This document shows, piece after piece, positions 15,422 to 24,935 of a stretch of DNA of 43,666 nucleotides. Numbering within the stretch: the stretch's first letter is position 1; each line of letters opens with the position of its first letter. The notes beneath the pieces are model-generated. The model ran no database searches, was not told the origin of the DNA, and saw nothing but the letters and a program-made list of their open reading frames with translations. The stretch lies in IMG/VR virus record IMGVR_UViG_3300044616_001534, positions 1-43,666 of that record; one strand, given 5' to 3'. The translations under genes and the position numbers were made by a program. This stretch comes from a virus.

Positions 15422-16228
15422 ATGCAGTCACAACGCGATGCGGTAACGTTTCAGTTTGTTGCTTCTACCAATGCAACCCTGAGAGATTTAAAAACCGGAT
15501 TAATTTATAACTGGAAAACTCCATCAAACATCACCATTAACCCTAACCGCCAAACTCGGAAAACAACCCGACGCAACAACTTAGGGGAAAACATCACCGA
15601 TGACATCTTGGTGCAAAGCTCCGACCCCGTAGCCACACTAACCTACTCAGGTTTTAACTTCGAGATGATGGCGTTTGCTATGGGCAAAAAAGTTGAAAGT
15701 GGTACTTACGATGTCACCCAACCCTTTCAAGTTCAGGTCAAGACTGCTACCTATGCGGCTGCAACGACTGGACAGGTAGGCTTTGGTGTGGTAGCTGATG
15801 CTGAAACCTATGGCTCTAAAACTGATATCACAGGGGCTAAAAAATCAGTTCCTTTGACTCAACAACCTTATGCTTCTTTTACAGCGACAACCGCCGATAC
15901 TTTTGCTGTTGGTGCTAATCGGGCTTTGAAGTTTTCCGATAACTTAGTTGAAGCTGGGGCGTTTATCACCCTTTCAATTAGTCGGTCAATCACTGGCAAT
16001 TCTATGGGTGATCCTTTAAACGCTCATGAGTTTTCTGGTTTAGTTGTCGGGACTGACAAACGGGTAATGATTATATTTATCCCAGAGGTGATTATTGACC
16101 CATCTCAAGGTCAGTTTGATCCTAGTTCTGAACAACTACAAATCCCCATGCAAATCATCCAACCCCTTGACTGGTGCGACCCGTTCAAACTAATCGACAC
16201 CGCCGAAACCGTTTACTGTGCAGCTTAA
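15422..16228 (+). CDS. Major tail tube protein
   Basis: A 268-residue beta-rich protein between the terminator-like gene and the tail assembly chaperone, the standard place for the tube protein. The N-terminus (RDAVTFQFVASTNATLRDL) and TPSNITINPNRQTRKTTRRN are followed by a beta sandwich with LTYSGFNFEMMAFAMG and a C-terminal EFSGLVVGTDKRVMIIFIPE segment. Tube subunits stack as rings around the tape measure. The 15794-15960 region (TDITGAKKSVPLTQQPYASF) may be a surface insertion. No motor or enzyme motif is visible. Confidence 0.65.
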   Translation: MQSQRDAVTFQFVASTNATLRDLKTGLIYNWKTPSNITINPNRQTRKTTRRNNLGENITDDILVQSSDPVATLTYSGFNFEMMAFAMGKKVESGTYDVTQPFQVQVKTATYAAATTGQVGFGVVADAETYGSKTDITGAKKSVPLTQQPYASFTATTADTFAVGANRALKFSDNLVEAGAFITLSISRSITGNSMGDPLNAHEFSGLVVGTDKRVMIIFIPEVIIDPSQGQFDPSSEQLQIPMQIIQPLDWCDPFKLIDTAETVYCAA

Positions 16229-16232
16229 AAAT

Positions 16233-16748
16233 ATGACTGAAATTAAAAAAAGACAACCCAGACGGACGGCAACAGTTAGTTATTATGATCCGATAACAGG
16301 GGAATTTATCACCTCTGAATTAATCACGGCTGCACCCTTTGTTAAATGGGGAAAAATTGCAGAAATTCAGAAGTTAATCCTTGAATTATATGTTGAGATT
16401 GGGGGATCTATTGGTGACTTATTTTGCCATGAAACCTTTATCCCATTGTGTCAACAATTATCAACATTAATTCCGGTTGTCGGCCAAACCCGCCCGATTG
16501 ATTTTCAGGCTTTAGTCGATGCCGATGACTGGCCCCAAATTACCCGACTATTTGTTACCACGTCCTACGATGACGCTGGTAATCGAGATGTTGACGCTAA
16601 AGGCGAAGCCACGCTAATCGAACCCGGAACAATAGCGGATCTGCACAATCTCAATTTTTTGCAAATCCTAGTGGACAAAGAGAGGGAACGGCAGAAAATA
16701 CGGGAGAAGGAACTCGCCGAATTAGAAGCAGTGGAAGTTACGAAATAG
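16233..16748 (+). CDS. Tail assembly chaperone, short (G-like) product
   Basis: Lies between tube and tape measure, the conserved place of tail assembly chaperones. I choose the ATG (MTEIKKRQPRR) rather than the GTG 15 bases upstream that overlaps the tube gene; neither has a strong ribosome site. The protein has helical segments (KIAEIQKLILELYVEIGGSI, HNLNFLQILVDKERERQKI) and an acidic coiled C-terminus ending VEVTK. The -1 frame stays open past the stop and encodes a chaperone-like extension, so a longer GT-type fusion is expected. Confidence 0.65.
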   Translation: MTEIKKRQPRRTATVSYYDPITGEFITSELITAAPFVKWGKIAEIQKLILELYVEIGGSIGDLFCHETFIPLCQQLSTLIPVVGQTRPIDFQALVDADDWPQITRLFVTTSYDDAGNRDVDAKGEATLIEPGTIADLHNLNFLQILVDKERERQKIREKELAELEAVEVTK

Positions 16749-17032
16749 ACCTATTAGCTCAGTTAGTAGAAGCCTACGAACCTCAAGGAGCGATCGCCCT
16801 CTCGAAAGAGTATCCGGCTGAGTTTCTTGAGTGTTTGTTATTCCAAACTGTTGAACATCGGATGAGCGACGAGGATCGGGCAAAACGTCAAGCTGAGGAA
16901 ACTTTGAAAGGTCAAAAAGCCGATCTCCTAAAACGGGAATTGAGGATCTCAATCTCAGGGGAACGGATGCCACGGATTCTGTCTATGGCTTCATTCTTTC
17001 CAGATGCCAACACGGGGGAAAATGGGGATTAA
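16655..17032 (+). CDS. Tail assembly chaperone frameshift extension (T-like part)
   Basis: The -1 frame relative to the short chaperone is open before and after its TAG at 16746-16748 and reads YEIDLLAQLVEAYEPQGAIA, ALSKEYPAEFLECLLFQ, then a charged helix, ending FFPDANTGENGD. It has good coding character but no plausible own start (first candidate TTG at 16835), which is the hallmark of a gpG-gpGT arrangement. A canonical slippery heptamer T-TTT-TTG lies at 16655-16661; a shift nearer the stop is also possible, because the intervening -1 sequence is low in coding character. The start given is the slip site. Confidence 0.55.
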   Translation, partial: FFANPSGQREGTAENTGEGTRRIRSSGSYEIDLLAQLVEAYEPQGAIALSKEYPAEFLECLLFQTVEHRMSDEDRAKRQAEETLKGQKADLLKRELRISISGERMPRILSMASFFPDANTGENGD

Positions 17033-17483
17033 ACTTAGCATTGATTCATCAGAAATCAACAAAGAAATTAAACGGATTGCAGGGTTTAAACTCAGGGCGG
17101 AAGATATCACCGCCGCCGCCCCCGCGATTCGTTTGATGATGCAAGAAGATGTAGATACCCGTTTCAATAACGCCCCATTAACAGAAGTTGGAGGGGATGT
17201 TTACGGGGGTGTTCAATGGCGATCACTCTCGGAATCTTATCTAGTCCAAAACCCTAGACGTTATGGGGGTCAAATCCTTAGAGACACGGGAGAACTTCAG
17301 CAGTCATTAACAGCCGAGGGGCATCCATACGGTGTTTTTGAAGTCACTGAATCACAGATAGTATTTGGGACAGCATTAGCCAAAGCCTCTCGATTACAAC
17401 GTGATTTTCCGTTTATATTCTGGCATCCAATCTTATTAGAAAAGATTGCCAATTATTTAGTTAACTGGGTACAGGGAGGTTAA
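17022..17483 (+). CDS. Tail completion / virion morphogenesis protein, gpS- or Mu gpG-like
   Basis: About 153 residues with the hallmarks of the phage virion morphogenesis (tail completion S) family: SESYLVQNPRRYGGQILRDT, GELQQSLTAEG and ESQIVFGTALAKASRLQRDF. These proteins finish the head-tail joint. I prefer the ATG giving MGIKLSIDSSEINKEI; an in-frame ATG at 17004 would add six residues and lengthen the overlap with the chaperone extension. In this phage the gene sits just before the tape measure rather than beside the connectors. Confidence 0.7.
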   Translation: MGIKLSIDSSEINKEIKRIAGFKLRAEDITAAAPAIRLMMQEDVDTRFNNAPLTEVGGDVYGGVQWRSLSESYLVQNPRRYGGQILRDTGELQQSLTAEGHPYGVFEVTESQIVFGTALAKASRLQRDFPFIFWHPILLEKIANYLVNWVQGG

Positions 17484-17487
17484 AACA

Positions 17488-20400
17488 ATGGCAGACGCAA
17501 CCGCTAGTTTAAAGTTAGGCTTAATTGATGATGGATTTGTTGCTGGTGTTTCAAGTGCATCAACTCAATTAACAAGTTTACAACTAGCTTCCACTGCGGT
17601 TAGTGCTGCCCTTCCCTTGCTTGAGAAAGGGTTAAGAGCTAATGCTACTCAATATTTATTGGGATCTAAAAATGCCGAACTCTTAGCAACAAATCTCGGT
17701 AAAATTGTTAACTCCAACAAAGAACTAGGAAGTCTATTAGGCAAGGCATCAAACATTGGATATTATGCGCTACAACTTACTACTTTAGCTAAGGGTGCGT
17801 CCGATGCCTACACTACCCTAAACAGGATTCCAGAAGTATTAGAACAAATGAATCGGTCGGGAGTTAGTACCGATTCCATTCAAGGGTTTATGACTCTAAG
17901 GGATGCTATATCAGGTAGTCAAGTTGCGGTTGAAAGTTTTGCTCAGGTAGCTGTTGCCAAACTCAACGCCGTTGAGAGTGCGTCCGCAAGGGTTGGGACT
18001 ATCCTTAAATCCTCCACTGAGTTTACAGAATCGGGGACGGCAAGACGGGCAACGGCTACCGACTTAAATAAAAACAGGAAACAGATCCAAAAGTTACTCA
18101 GGGATAAATTAGATAATACTGTCACCACAACCGACGCATTACTCGGACAATATGAAGTTTTGTCTGGGGGTTTTACTTCTGAAAAAACATCTCAACAGGT
18201 ATTAGAATCAGGATCTAAATTAATCGGAATTGCGGGGGCTGGCGGTCAAGTTGTTGACCCGACTGCGACACTTCAGCTATTGACAAAAACCCTCCGGGCT
18301 TATGGTTTAGAAGCATCTCAAGCTAACAGAGTTTCGGCTATTTTAAATGGTACGGTAGAAAATGGGATTACCACGATTCAAGAATTATCCCAAACTTTCG
18401 GACAGGCTTCTCAAGTAGCTAAAACCGCAGGGATTAGTATTGAAGATTTAGCCGCAGCAACGGCAGTCTTAACCGCCCAAGGTACATCAACACCCGTGGC
18501 ATTAACAGGTATTCAGGCTTTAGCTAGAAGTATTATTGATAAAACACCCGAAGCTGCAAAAGAGATCGCTAAACTACGAGATAAAGAAGGAAACCGGATT
18601 AGATTTGATATTAGAGAAGTTCAGCAAAAAGGGCTGGCAAAATCAGTTCAAGATATTTTTGAAGCGACGGGGGGAGATCAAACCAAGTTAGCTCAAATCC
18701 TACCAGATACCCTAGCTTATCGGACGGCGTTAGGTTTAAATTCCAACAAAGGACAGGACTTTACAAATGTCACAGCAAACATCAAAGCTAACGCCAACGT
18801 CACCAGTTTAGACGAAGTTTTTAAGGGTGCTACCGATGACAAGATTTCTAGGTTTCAAAAGATAGCCAACCGCTTTGAAGAAACAATAATCCAGTTAGGA
18901 GAATCATTAGCACCTGTATTTGAACCTGGACTTAAATATTTAGAACAGGCAAGTAAATTAGTTGCCAATATTCCCGACCCGATTAAGAAGGCTATCGGTG
19001 CTTATCTATCATTTCAAATTCAAACTAAAACGGTCGGATTAGCATTCAAACAACTATCGGGCGCTGTAATTTCTGTACTCGGTAACTTTGCCTTACTGCG
19101 AGTCATCAACTTAGTAATCACAGGTCAATTTGGTAAACAAGTTGCCGTGATTAAAGATTTAATCTTACAGAAGAAAGGACTCGGTGCAGTTGTTAAGCAA
19201 TTGTTAGGACTTGATCAATCTCGATTATTAGTAACTAAAGAAGCAACGGACGCTATTGTTAAAGAAGGGGTAATTCAAAAAACCGTAAACGCTGCCAGAG
19301 AACAAGCTAACAATATTATTAAAAAGAATATTAAGGGATTTGTTGACCAAACAGAAGTAGTTAAAAATAGCGGTGTAGTAATCAATAGCACTAAGGGTAA
19401 ATTTGCTGAATTTGTTGAGGTAATCAAAGGTACAACAGTTGGCAAAAAGATTGAGGAAATCACAGGAAAGTTTTCGGGTCAAAAAGCTGCAATTCAAGAA
19501 TTAACCAAAAAGACGCAGGAATATTTTAATACGCTTAAAAATACAGCAGGTGAAGGGATTGAAAAAATAAAAGGCCCTCAACCGTCTGAGATGGATCGGC
19601 AAGTTGAAGCCTATGCTGCTAAAAGACGCGCTGAAATAGAGAAAAACATCCCAGATTCCCCCGATAGTTTTGGGGAAATGTTAGAGGTAGACCCCGAAGC
19701 ACAAAGGGAAACCAGACGGCGGGAATTATTGGCAGAACGGGAACGCAGAAATAAGATTAGACGGCAACAAAGGTTAGACAGTTTAATCCCAGACACAGAA
19801 GGGAAAACCTTTGGCGAAAGTTTTGGTATTGATTTACCCTTTGGAGACTTTGCAGAAATAGAAGATAGAGAAGCTAAAAACAAGCGTCGGCAGTTATTAG
19901 AAAATATCAGAACTAGACGGGCTGCCAGAGATGCGGGGGTTGCGTCTGTTGTCTCTAATGCCGTCGGTGATGGGTTATCCTTTGGTGATTTTCTGTCGGG
20001 TGGCGGTGATACTCCGAGAGTAGATCGGGATTCATTGAGAGATCGGGCTGCGGGTCGGGGTTTTGGTAACTTAAACAGAACCAGGGAACAGTCGGCTATA
20101 GCTTCGCGTGCCATTGCTTCTCAGGTGTCTTTATTTGAATCCTTAAAATCTGTCTCAGGTAGTGCGTTCTCAGCTATTGGTAAGGGTGTCAAGTCTAGTT
20201 TTGGACTAATTATTGAGTTAGCCGGGGGAGCTATCACGGCACTCGGCCCTATTGTTCCATTAGGTTTGGCTATTGGTGCGGCGTTTGCACTTGCGGGCAA
20301 AGAAATTATTCATATTTTCGGCGGCGGTACTGCCAATAAAATCAGCAAAGGCATTGACGAGATAACTAAGGCACTCAAGGAATTAGAAAAGGAATCTGGA

Positions 20401-23400
20401 AAGGATGGGGCTTTATTGGAGTTTAAAGCCAATCTAGTTGCACTCTCGGAATCCAACACCGGAAACGCCGACGCACTCGATCCCCTCAAAAACAAATTAA
20501 ACGAATTAAAAGAAGCTGGCAATCTTACCTCTGGACAATTCGCAACTATGTCCAAGGCTATGCAAAAAGCAGGGGAAGACGGAAAAGTCACGGCTCAGGA
20601 ATTATCTATCTTACAGAATCAAATCGAGGCTTTCAGAGCAGGCGCACCGGGTGAAATTGAGAAGGGAATTGGTGATCGGATTGGCGAGGTTTTTTCGCTA
20701 GAGGGTTTAGGGAAAGCTACTAATTTTATAGGAAATCTTAACGCTGCGGTTATCACTACCCTTTACAACCCGTGGAAAGGTATTACGACTATTGACGAAG
20801 CTAACGCTAACCGAGAAGGCGATCGCTTAATCAAGATGCAATCTAAACTCAGAAACGAGATTTTAAATGAAGTTGGTGACAATACCACTGACACAATTAA
20901 ACAAACTAAAGAACTTAACGCTGGTTTATTCCAAACAGAGGAAGCCAGAAAATTAGCATCAAAAGGATCACAAGTTCAGGGTGTTGTTCTGGAAAAAGAG
21001 AATAAGGAAACTAATGATTTAATTAAAGCCAACGAACTCTTAATATCTGGTTATCAATCCCAACAGAAAGAACGACAAAAACTACTTGATGAGACTACAG
21101 ACACAGGATTAAAGGAACAAATAAAAGGTCAATTTGATAATGCTCAAAATCAAATTGATAACCTTCAAAAACGTACAGAGGCGTTAAAACAAGCTAGGGA
21201 ACAAATCACCAAATATTATAATGAGACTCTACCAGTATTACAGCAAGCGGTGGTAGCTTCGTCTGTTAATCCATTAGAGGGAAATAACGCTTTAGATGAT
21301 GCCTTCTCAGTGTTTAAAGAAAAATATATTGACGAGGGTAAAGTATTTTTAAAAGATGTCCAACAGCAAAGAACTGAAGGGCAAGCGGTACTAGATCAAA
21401 TCCTGCAAAACTATGACCGGAATCTATTAAAAAGTGGTGATGTTGCCAACAAAGTTAAAGATGTTTTAGATAAGTCATTTATTACCTTAACCAAGGATGG
21501 AAAACAGATTAAGGGTTCTATTTTTGATATTGATACCCAGAAAAATTTAATCAGTCAAATCGCCCAATTTAGCTCTCAAGCGACGGCAGAAAGAATCTCC
21601 CAAATTGAGTTAGAATCTTCTACCGCAGTAACAGCCGGACAACTCCGTCAAGCCACAGAGGAAGATGTTATTAAGAAAACCTCTGGACTGCAACAGGAAA
21701 AACTAGGGTTACAGAAAAAACAACTTGAGTCAGAAATTGAACTCCGTTTACAATATGGAATCAAAGTTACCGACCTAGAGAATCAACTTAAACAGACAAA
21801 TCTTGAGATTGCACAAGCTGAATTTAATGAACGGGAAAAGCTAATTCAGAAGCGATTAGAGCGTCAAATTCAGGCTATGGAAACCGAGAAAACCTTAATT
21901 TCTGCCCAGGTAGCTGAACGGGGTTTGTCTGAAGAAAATGCTCAGACAAAAATGGCGGGTTTGCAGATTAAAGAATCTAAATTAAGAGCCGATGAATTAA
22001 AGCGTCAACTTGACCAATTCAAAGCTAACGGGGTTAAAAATGTAGAACTTGAGAATGAATACGCACAAGCTAGAAACCAAATTAGAGGAGCCGAAGCTAA
22101 GGAAAAAGAGCGATTAATTCAACAGGAATTGCAGGAGAAAATCAAATCTTTAGATATTGAACAATTGGCGGTTGAAGTCGGACTTTCTGAACGTACAACA
22201 TCAGAAAAGAGTGCTCAAAATGCAATTAGTAAATATCGAATTGATCAAGAAAAACTAAAGTTAGCAGAATTAGATCGGCAATTAGAGGAATTAAAATCTA
22301 ATGGCAGTAAGTCAGTTTCTTTAGAACAAGAGACTGCGATCGCTCGCTCTCGCGTTAGAAAAATGGAGGCAGACGAAAAAAACCGAGTAGAAGATTTGGA
22401 TTTTGAAACCCAGAAAAAACAACTTGAGAATGAGAACCAACGGGCGGGATTAAGAAGACAGGCTTTAGAATCTGAATATGACTTACTCCAAAAACAAGCG
22501 CAACTTGTAGAAGCCATCACCAGCAGTAGGAATCAATTAGCTGACACTGAATCGCGTTATGTGCAATCACAGCTACAGAACCAAGCTAAGTTAACCCGTG
22601 ACCCATTAAAACAAGCTGAAATTGAATTAAGAATAATTAAAGAAAGGGAAGTTGATTTAGTTCGGACTCAAAAAGCTGAATTAGAAAGTTTGGCTACCCG
22701 TCAAAAACTTGCAGATTTGGATTTAAAGCGTCAAGTTTTCCAGATTCAATCACAAAAACTTGAGGCGGAATCCCAGGCTCAAATCCTAAAATTTGAACTA
22801 GAAAGGGCAACCAGGCAAAAGAGATCGCCCGAAGAAATTGAGGCGATTAAACTTCAAATTCAAGGGAATAAACAACGGACTGAATCACTTACTCAACAAC
22901 TAAACTTAACGGGTCAACAAATAAACCAACAGGGAGAAATAAACAAGAATGAACAAAAACGAGTTAGATTAACCCAACAGATTGAATCAGAGAATGCCAA
23001 AATTGAAAAGAAATTAGCCAAGCAAAAACTGATACAGGAACAGATTGATAAAGCTACCAAGCCGTTTGTTTTAAGTCAGCAACAAATCCAACAGGGATAT
23101 GATAAACAGACGGCTGCACTGGAAAAACAGAATACAATCTTTAGCTTTCAAAAACAATTAATTGAGGCTAAACAACGGGCTATCAGTGACAGGTTGGGTA
23201 TCGTTACCTCTGAACTGGGTTTAGCTTCCCAATTAATAGTTAACGATAAACAAAGACAGGTATTAGCTCAGGCGACGGCTACGATCAAATTAAAGGCGTT
23301 AGATCAGCAACAAAAAGCTGAGCGCGAGGTCTTGTTGCTTAATCAACAGCAAGCTAAAGTTCAGCAACAGATTGATGCTATTAAATTAAAAGGGCAACAG

Positions 23401-24192
23401 GCTCAAAATAAAGCTGAGGTAGCGCAGGCACAAGCTGATTTGGCTAAACTCGAAGCGTCAGGAGCTACACCAGAAGAAATCGTTGCGGGTCAAATGAATC
23501 TTGAAGCGAAGCTAATGGCAGGACAAGGATTAGCTTTGCAAGCCTCACTTTTACCCTTACAGTCTCAACTATTGGATTTTTCCCAACAACAGGAAATCAT
23601 GAGTTTAGACCAAAAACAAAAGCTAGACCGGATGCAAGCTAAGTCTGAACTAGCTAACACATTGCCAGAGGGAAGACAGAAAGCACAGCTAAAGCAATCA
23701 ATTATCAATGAAGCCTTGAGTGATGTTTTTGGTAAGAAGGTTACCGATTGGAACTATACCAGCGTCCTAGATCAAATTCAACGAGGTAATGAAGCCGACC
23801 TAAATAAATTAATTACAGGGAAGGAGGATCGAACCTCAATGAGACAACGATCAGGGTCGGTTTATATAGATTATGGGAAAGCCCCCGAAGTTCAAGGGTT
23901 AAACGTTCCATCAGATCGCTTTGATGAGATATTAAAAAAAATACAATCACTAAGCGATCCCATTTCTCCTGACTTACGGATGGGGACACCTTCCGCACCA
24001 AGTCTTAGTATTGGCCAGACGGAGTACACTCGATTCCAACAATATGCTCAGAACGTAGAGAATAACGTCAAGATGGAAGTGGGGGGGGTAAAGATAACAG
24101 TTACTTCGCCGGGTGATGTTGGTAAAGACTTAGAACAGGAAATGTTAAATACTTTTGATCGGATTATGGTGGAAGCTAAGAGACGGATGTAA
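17488..24192 (+). CDS. Tape measure protein, 2,234 aa
   Basis: It sets tail length and is packed in the tail tube before ejection. The TP901-type core lies at about residues 225-420 (VLESGSKLIGIAGAGGQVVD; TLRAYGLEASQANRVSAILN; LAAATAVLTAQGTS). Later parts include charged linkers, a strongly hydrophobic segment at about 905-940 (AGGAITALGPIVPLGLAIGA) that may enter the host membrane, and a long coiled coil from about 1,200 to 2,050. Three tandem modules of about 90 residues begin near 1400, 1491 and 1580. At roughly 1.5 angstrom per residue the tail would be about 330 nm long. It is the last gene of the plus-strand structural operon. Confidence 0.9.
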   Translation: MADATASLKLGLIDDGFVAGVSSASTQLTSLQLASTAVSAALPLLEKGLRANATQYLLGSKNAELLATNLGKIVNSNKELGSLLGKASNIGYYALQLTTLAKGASDAYTTLNRIPEVLEQMNRSGVSTDSIQGFMTLRDAISGSQVAVESFAQVAVAKLNAVESASARVGTILKSSTEFTESGTARRATATDLNKNRKQIQKLLRDKLDNTVTTTDALLGQYEVLSGGFTSEKTSQQVLESGSKLIGIAGAGGQVVDPTATLQLLTKTLRAYGLEASQANRVSAILNGTVENGITTIQELSQTFGQASQVAKTAGISIEDLAAATAVLTAQGTSTPVALTGIQALARSIIDKTPEAAKEIAKLRDKEGNRIRFDIREVQQKGLAKSVQDIFEATGGDQTKLAQILPDTLAYRTALGLNSNKGQDFTNVTANIKANANVTSLDEVFKGATDDKISRFQKIANRFEETIIQLGESLAPVFEPGLKYLEQASKLVANIPDPIKKAIGAYLSFQIQTKTVGLAFKQLSGAVISVLGNFALLRVINLVITGQFGKQVAVIKDLILQKKGLGAVVKQLLGLDQSRLLVTKEATDAIVKEGVIQKTVNAAREQANNIIKKNIKGFVDQTEVVKNSGVVINSTKGKFAEFVEVIKGTTVGKKIEEITGKFSGQKAAIQELTKKTQEYFNTLKNTAGEGIEKIKGPQPSEMDRQVEAYAAKRRAEIEKNIPDSPDSFGEMLEVDPEAQRETRRRELLAERERRNKIRRQQRLDSLIPDTEGKTFGESFGIDLPFGDFAEIEDREAKNKRRQLLENIRTRRAARDAGVASVVSNAVGDGLSFGDFLSGGGDTPRVDRDSLRDRAAGRGFGNLNRTREQSAIASRAIASQVSLFESLKSVSGSAFSAIGKGVKSSFGLIIELAGGAITALGPIVPLGLAIGAAFALAGKEIIHIFGGGTANKISKGIDEITKALKELEKESGKDGALLEFKANLVALSESNTGNADALDPLKNKLNELKEAGNLTSGQFATMSKAMQKAGEDGKVTAQELSILQNQIEAFRAGAPGEIEKGIGDRIGEVFSLEGLGKATNFIGNLNAAVITTLYNPWKGITTIDEANANREGDRLIKMQSKLRNEILNEVGDNTTDTIKQTKELNAGLFQTEEARKLASKGSQVQGVVLEKENKETNDLIKANELLISGYQSQQKERQKLLDETTDTGLKEQIKGQFDNAQNQIDNLQKRTEALKQAREQITKYYNETLPVLQQAVVASSVNPLEGNNALDDAFSVFKEKYIDEGKVFLKDVQQQRTEGQAVLDQILQNYDRNLLKSGDVANKVKDVLDKSFITLTKDGKQIKGSIFDIDTQKNLISQIAQFSSQATAERISQIELESSTAVTAGQLRQATEEDVIKKTSGLQQEKLGLQKKQLESEIELRLQYGIKVTDLENQLKQTNLEIAQAEFNEREKLIQKRLERQIQAMETEKTLISAQVAERGLSEENAQTKMAGLQIKESKLRADELKRQLDQFKANGVKNVELENEYAQARNQIRGAEAKEKERLIQQELQEKIKSLDIEQLAVEVGLSERTTSEKSAQNAISKYRIDQEKLKLAELDRQLEELKSNGSKSVSLEQETAIARSRVRKMEADEKNRVEDLDFETQKKQLENENQRAGLRRQALESEYDLLQKQAQLVEAITSSRNQLADTESRYVQSQLQNQAKLTRDPLKQAEIELRIIKEREVDLVRTQKAELESLATRQKLADLDLKRQVFQIQSQKLEAESQAQILKFELERATRQKRSPEEIEAIKLQIQGNKQRTESLTQQLNLTGQQINQQGEINKNEQKRVRLTQQIESENAKIEKKLAKQKLIQEQIDKATKPFVLSQQQIQQGYDKQTAALEKQNTIFSFQKQLIEAKQRAISDRLGIVTSELGLASQLIVNDKQRQVLAQATATIKLKALDQQQKAEREVLLLNQQQAKVQQQIDAIKLKGQQAQNKAEVAQAQADLAKLEASGATPEEIVAGQMNLEAKLMAGQGLALQASLLPLQSQLLDFSQQQEIMSLDQKQKLDRMQAKSELANTLPEGRQKAQLKQSIINEALSDVFGKKVTDWNYTSVLDQIQRGNEADLNKLITGKEDRTSMRQRSGSVYIDYGKAPEVQGLNVPSDRFDEILKKIQSLSDPISPDLRMGTPSAPSLSIGQTEYTRFQQYAQNVENNVKMEVGGVKITVTSPGDVGKDLEQEMLNTFDRIMVEAKRRM
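21685..22460 (+). repeat. Three 90-residue coiled-coil repeats inside the tape measure
   Basis: The modules begin at about 21685, 21958 and 22225. Each has the order [LE]xxxKLxxxELxRQLxxxxxNG, KxVxLExExAxARxxxRxxE, then EKxRLIQxxLxxxI and an xERGLSEExAQ-like turn. They are diverged at the DNA level, so the duplication is old. Stepwise gain or loss of modules would change tail length. Confidence 0.65.
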
Positions 24193-24242
24193 ATTGTTTT
24201 TATTAAATTGTATGTTCTATACTACAACTTAATAAAAAATGA

Positions 24243-24319
24243 TATAATTAATAATAACAAAACCCCTCGCGGTGCGCTTAACACCCAGGGGTAGTAACTA
24301 CTATTAAGGAAATAGTCAC
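24243..24319 (+). promoter_or_regulatory. Promoter and structured 5' leader (hairpin copy 1)
   Basis: TATAAT (extended, TGATATAAT) is at 24243-24248. Thirteen bases later a two-part hairpin begins: outer stem ACCCCT (24262-24267) with AGGGGT (24287-24292), an asymmetric internal loop CGC/C, inner stem GGTG/CACC and loop CGCTTAA. Then 27 bases with AAGGA lead to the ATG at 24320. The same layout occurs at 40645-40719 with compensating base changes, which argues for a functional RNA structure. Confidence 0.7.
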
Positions 24320-24862
24320 ATGGATAATATTACCAGAGCCGAACGTTCTACGGTTAAATTTTGTGAGGGTGTCGAAGTCGATGGGTATTTATTGCCGTCC
24401 GGTGAGTTTAGGGTTGGCAAAATTTCGACTGCGCTGGCACTGGGATACGGAAAAGATTGGGTAACTCGGACTATAAACGGGGTCGCATCGGGCAAAGGTA
24501 AAGACGCTGAAACCCTTACCCAGTGGGGATTTAGTGGGGTCGCATCCCCTGTAGAAATCACTGGATCGGCTAGAGGGACTACAATCTCGGAAACTATCAG
24601 CTTAAAAGATTTTCGGCAATTGATTAGATTAGCTGCAAAGAGAGGTAAACCACAAGCTGAAGCGTTACTGGATGCCCTGTTAGACGTGGGGATTGAGGAT
24701 TGGTTTAGATTGGCTTTCGGTCAAGAGCAACTTACCCTAGAGGAAAAGCGCAATAGATTTTATAAAGCATACGCGGCGACTATTGACTGGTTACTTGAGG
24801 ATAGGCAGGAATTGAGATTGATTGAGGATCAAGAATTATTTTTAGCTGGCAACTGGAATTAA
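24320..24862 (+). CDS. Antirepressor-like regulatory protein 1, 180 aa
   Basis: I do not know the exact family. The N-terminal part (VDGYLLPSGEFRVGKISTAL, GYGKDWVTRTINGVASGKGK) looks like a small DNA-binding fold. Residues 93-125 (ISLKDFRQLIRLAAKRGKPQ, AEALLDALLDVGIEDWF) follow the pattern of the second half of AntA/BRO-type antirepressor domains, also seen in the two other regulators in this window. The C-terminus is a helical acidic tail. The gene has its own promoter and hairpin leader and is followed by a terminator, so it is an independent unit inserted after the tape measure gene. Confidence 0.5.
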   Translation: MDNITRAERSTVKFCEGVEVDGYLLPSGEFRVGKISTALALGYGKDWVTRTINGVASGKGKDAETLTQWGFSGVASPVEITGSARGTTISETISLKDFRQLIRLAAKRGKPQAEALLDALLDVGIEDWFRLAFGQEQLTLEEKRNRFYKAYAATIDWLLEDRQELRLIEDQELFLAGNWN

Positions 24863-24867
24863 GCATT

Positions 24868-24895
24868 TAAAAAGGCACGGATTTAACCCCGTGCA
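24868..24895 (-). terminator. Terminator between convergent genes
   Basis: Stem GCACGG (24875-24880) with CCGTGC (24889-24894) and an 8-base loop. On the minus strand the hairpin is followed by CTTTTT, so it should end the hub transcript; on the plus strand it follows the regulator and may also act there. Nearly the same hairpin (CACGG-GTTAAA-CCGTG core) occurs at 42529-42555. Confidence 0.75.
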
Positions 24896-24935
24896 CCTAT
24901 TTTATGGATTGAAATAATAAAGACAATCCCAACAA

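Noticed and set aside
16835-17032. Independent 65-residue gene from a TTG
   Set aside because: The frame is open far upstream with good coding character and there is no ribosome site; a frameshift extension of the chaperone explains it better.
19611-20114. 167-residue minus-strand open frame inside the tape measure gene
   Set aside because: It lies opposite a strongly coding plus-strand gene and is Ser/Leu/Arg-rich, as expected for an antisense shadow of Glu/Arg/Lys codons.
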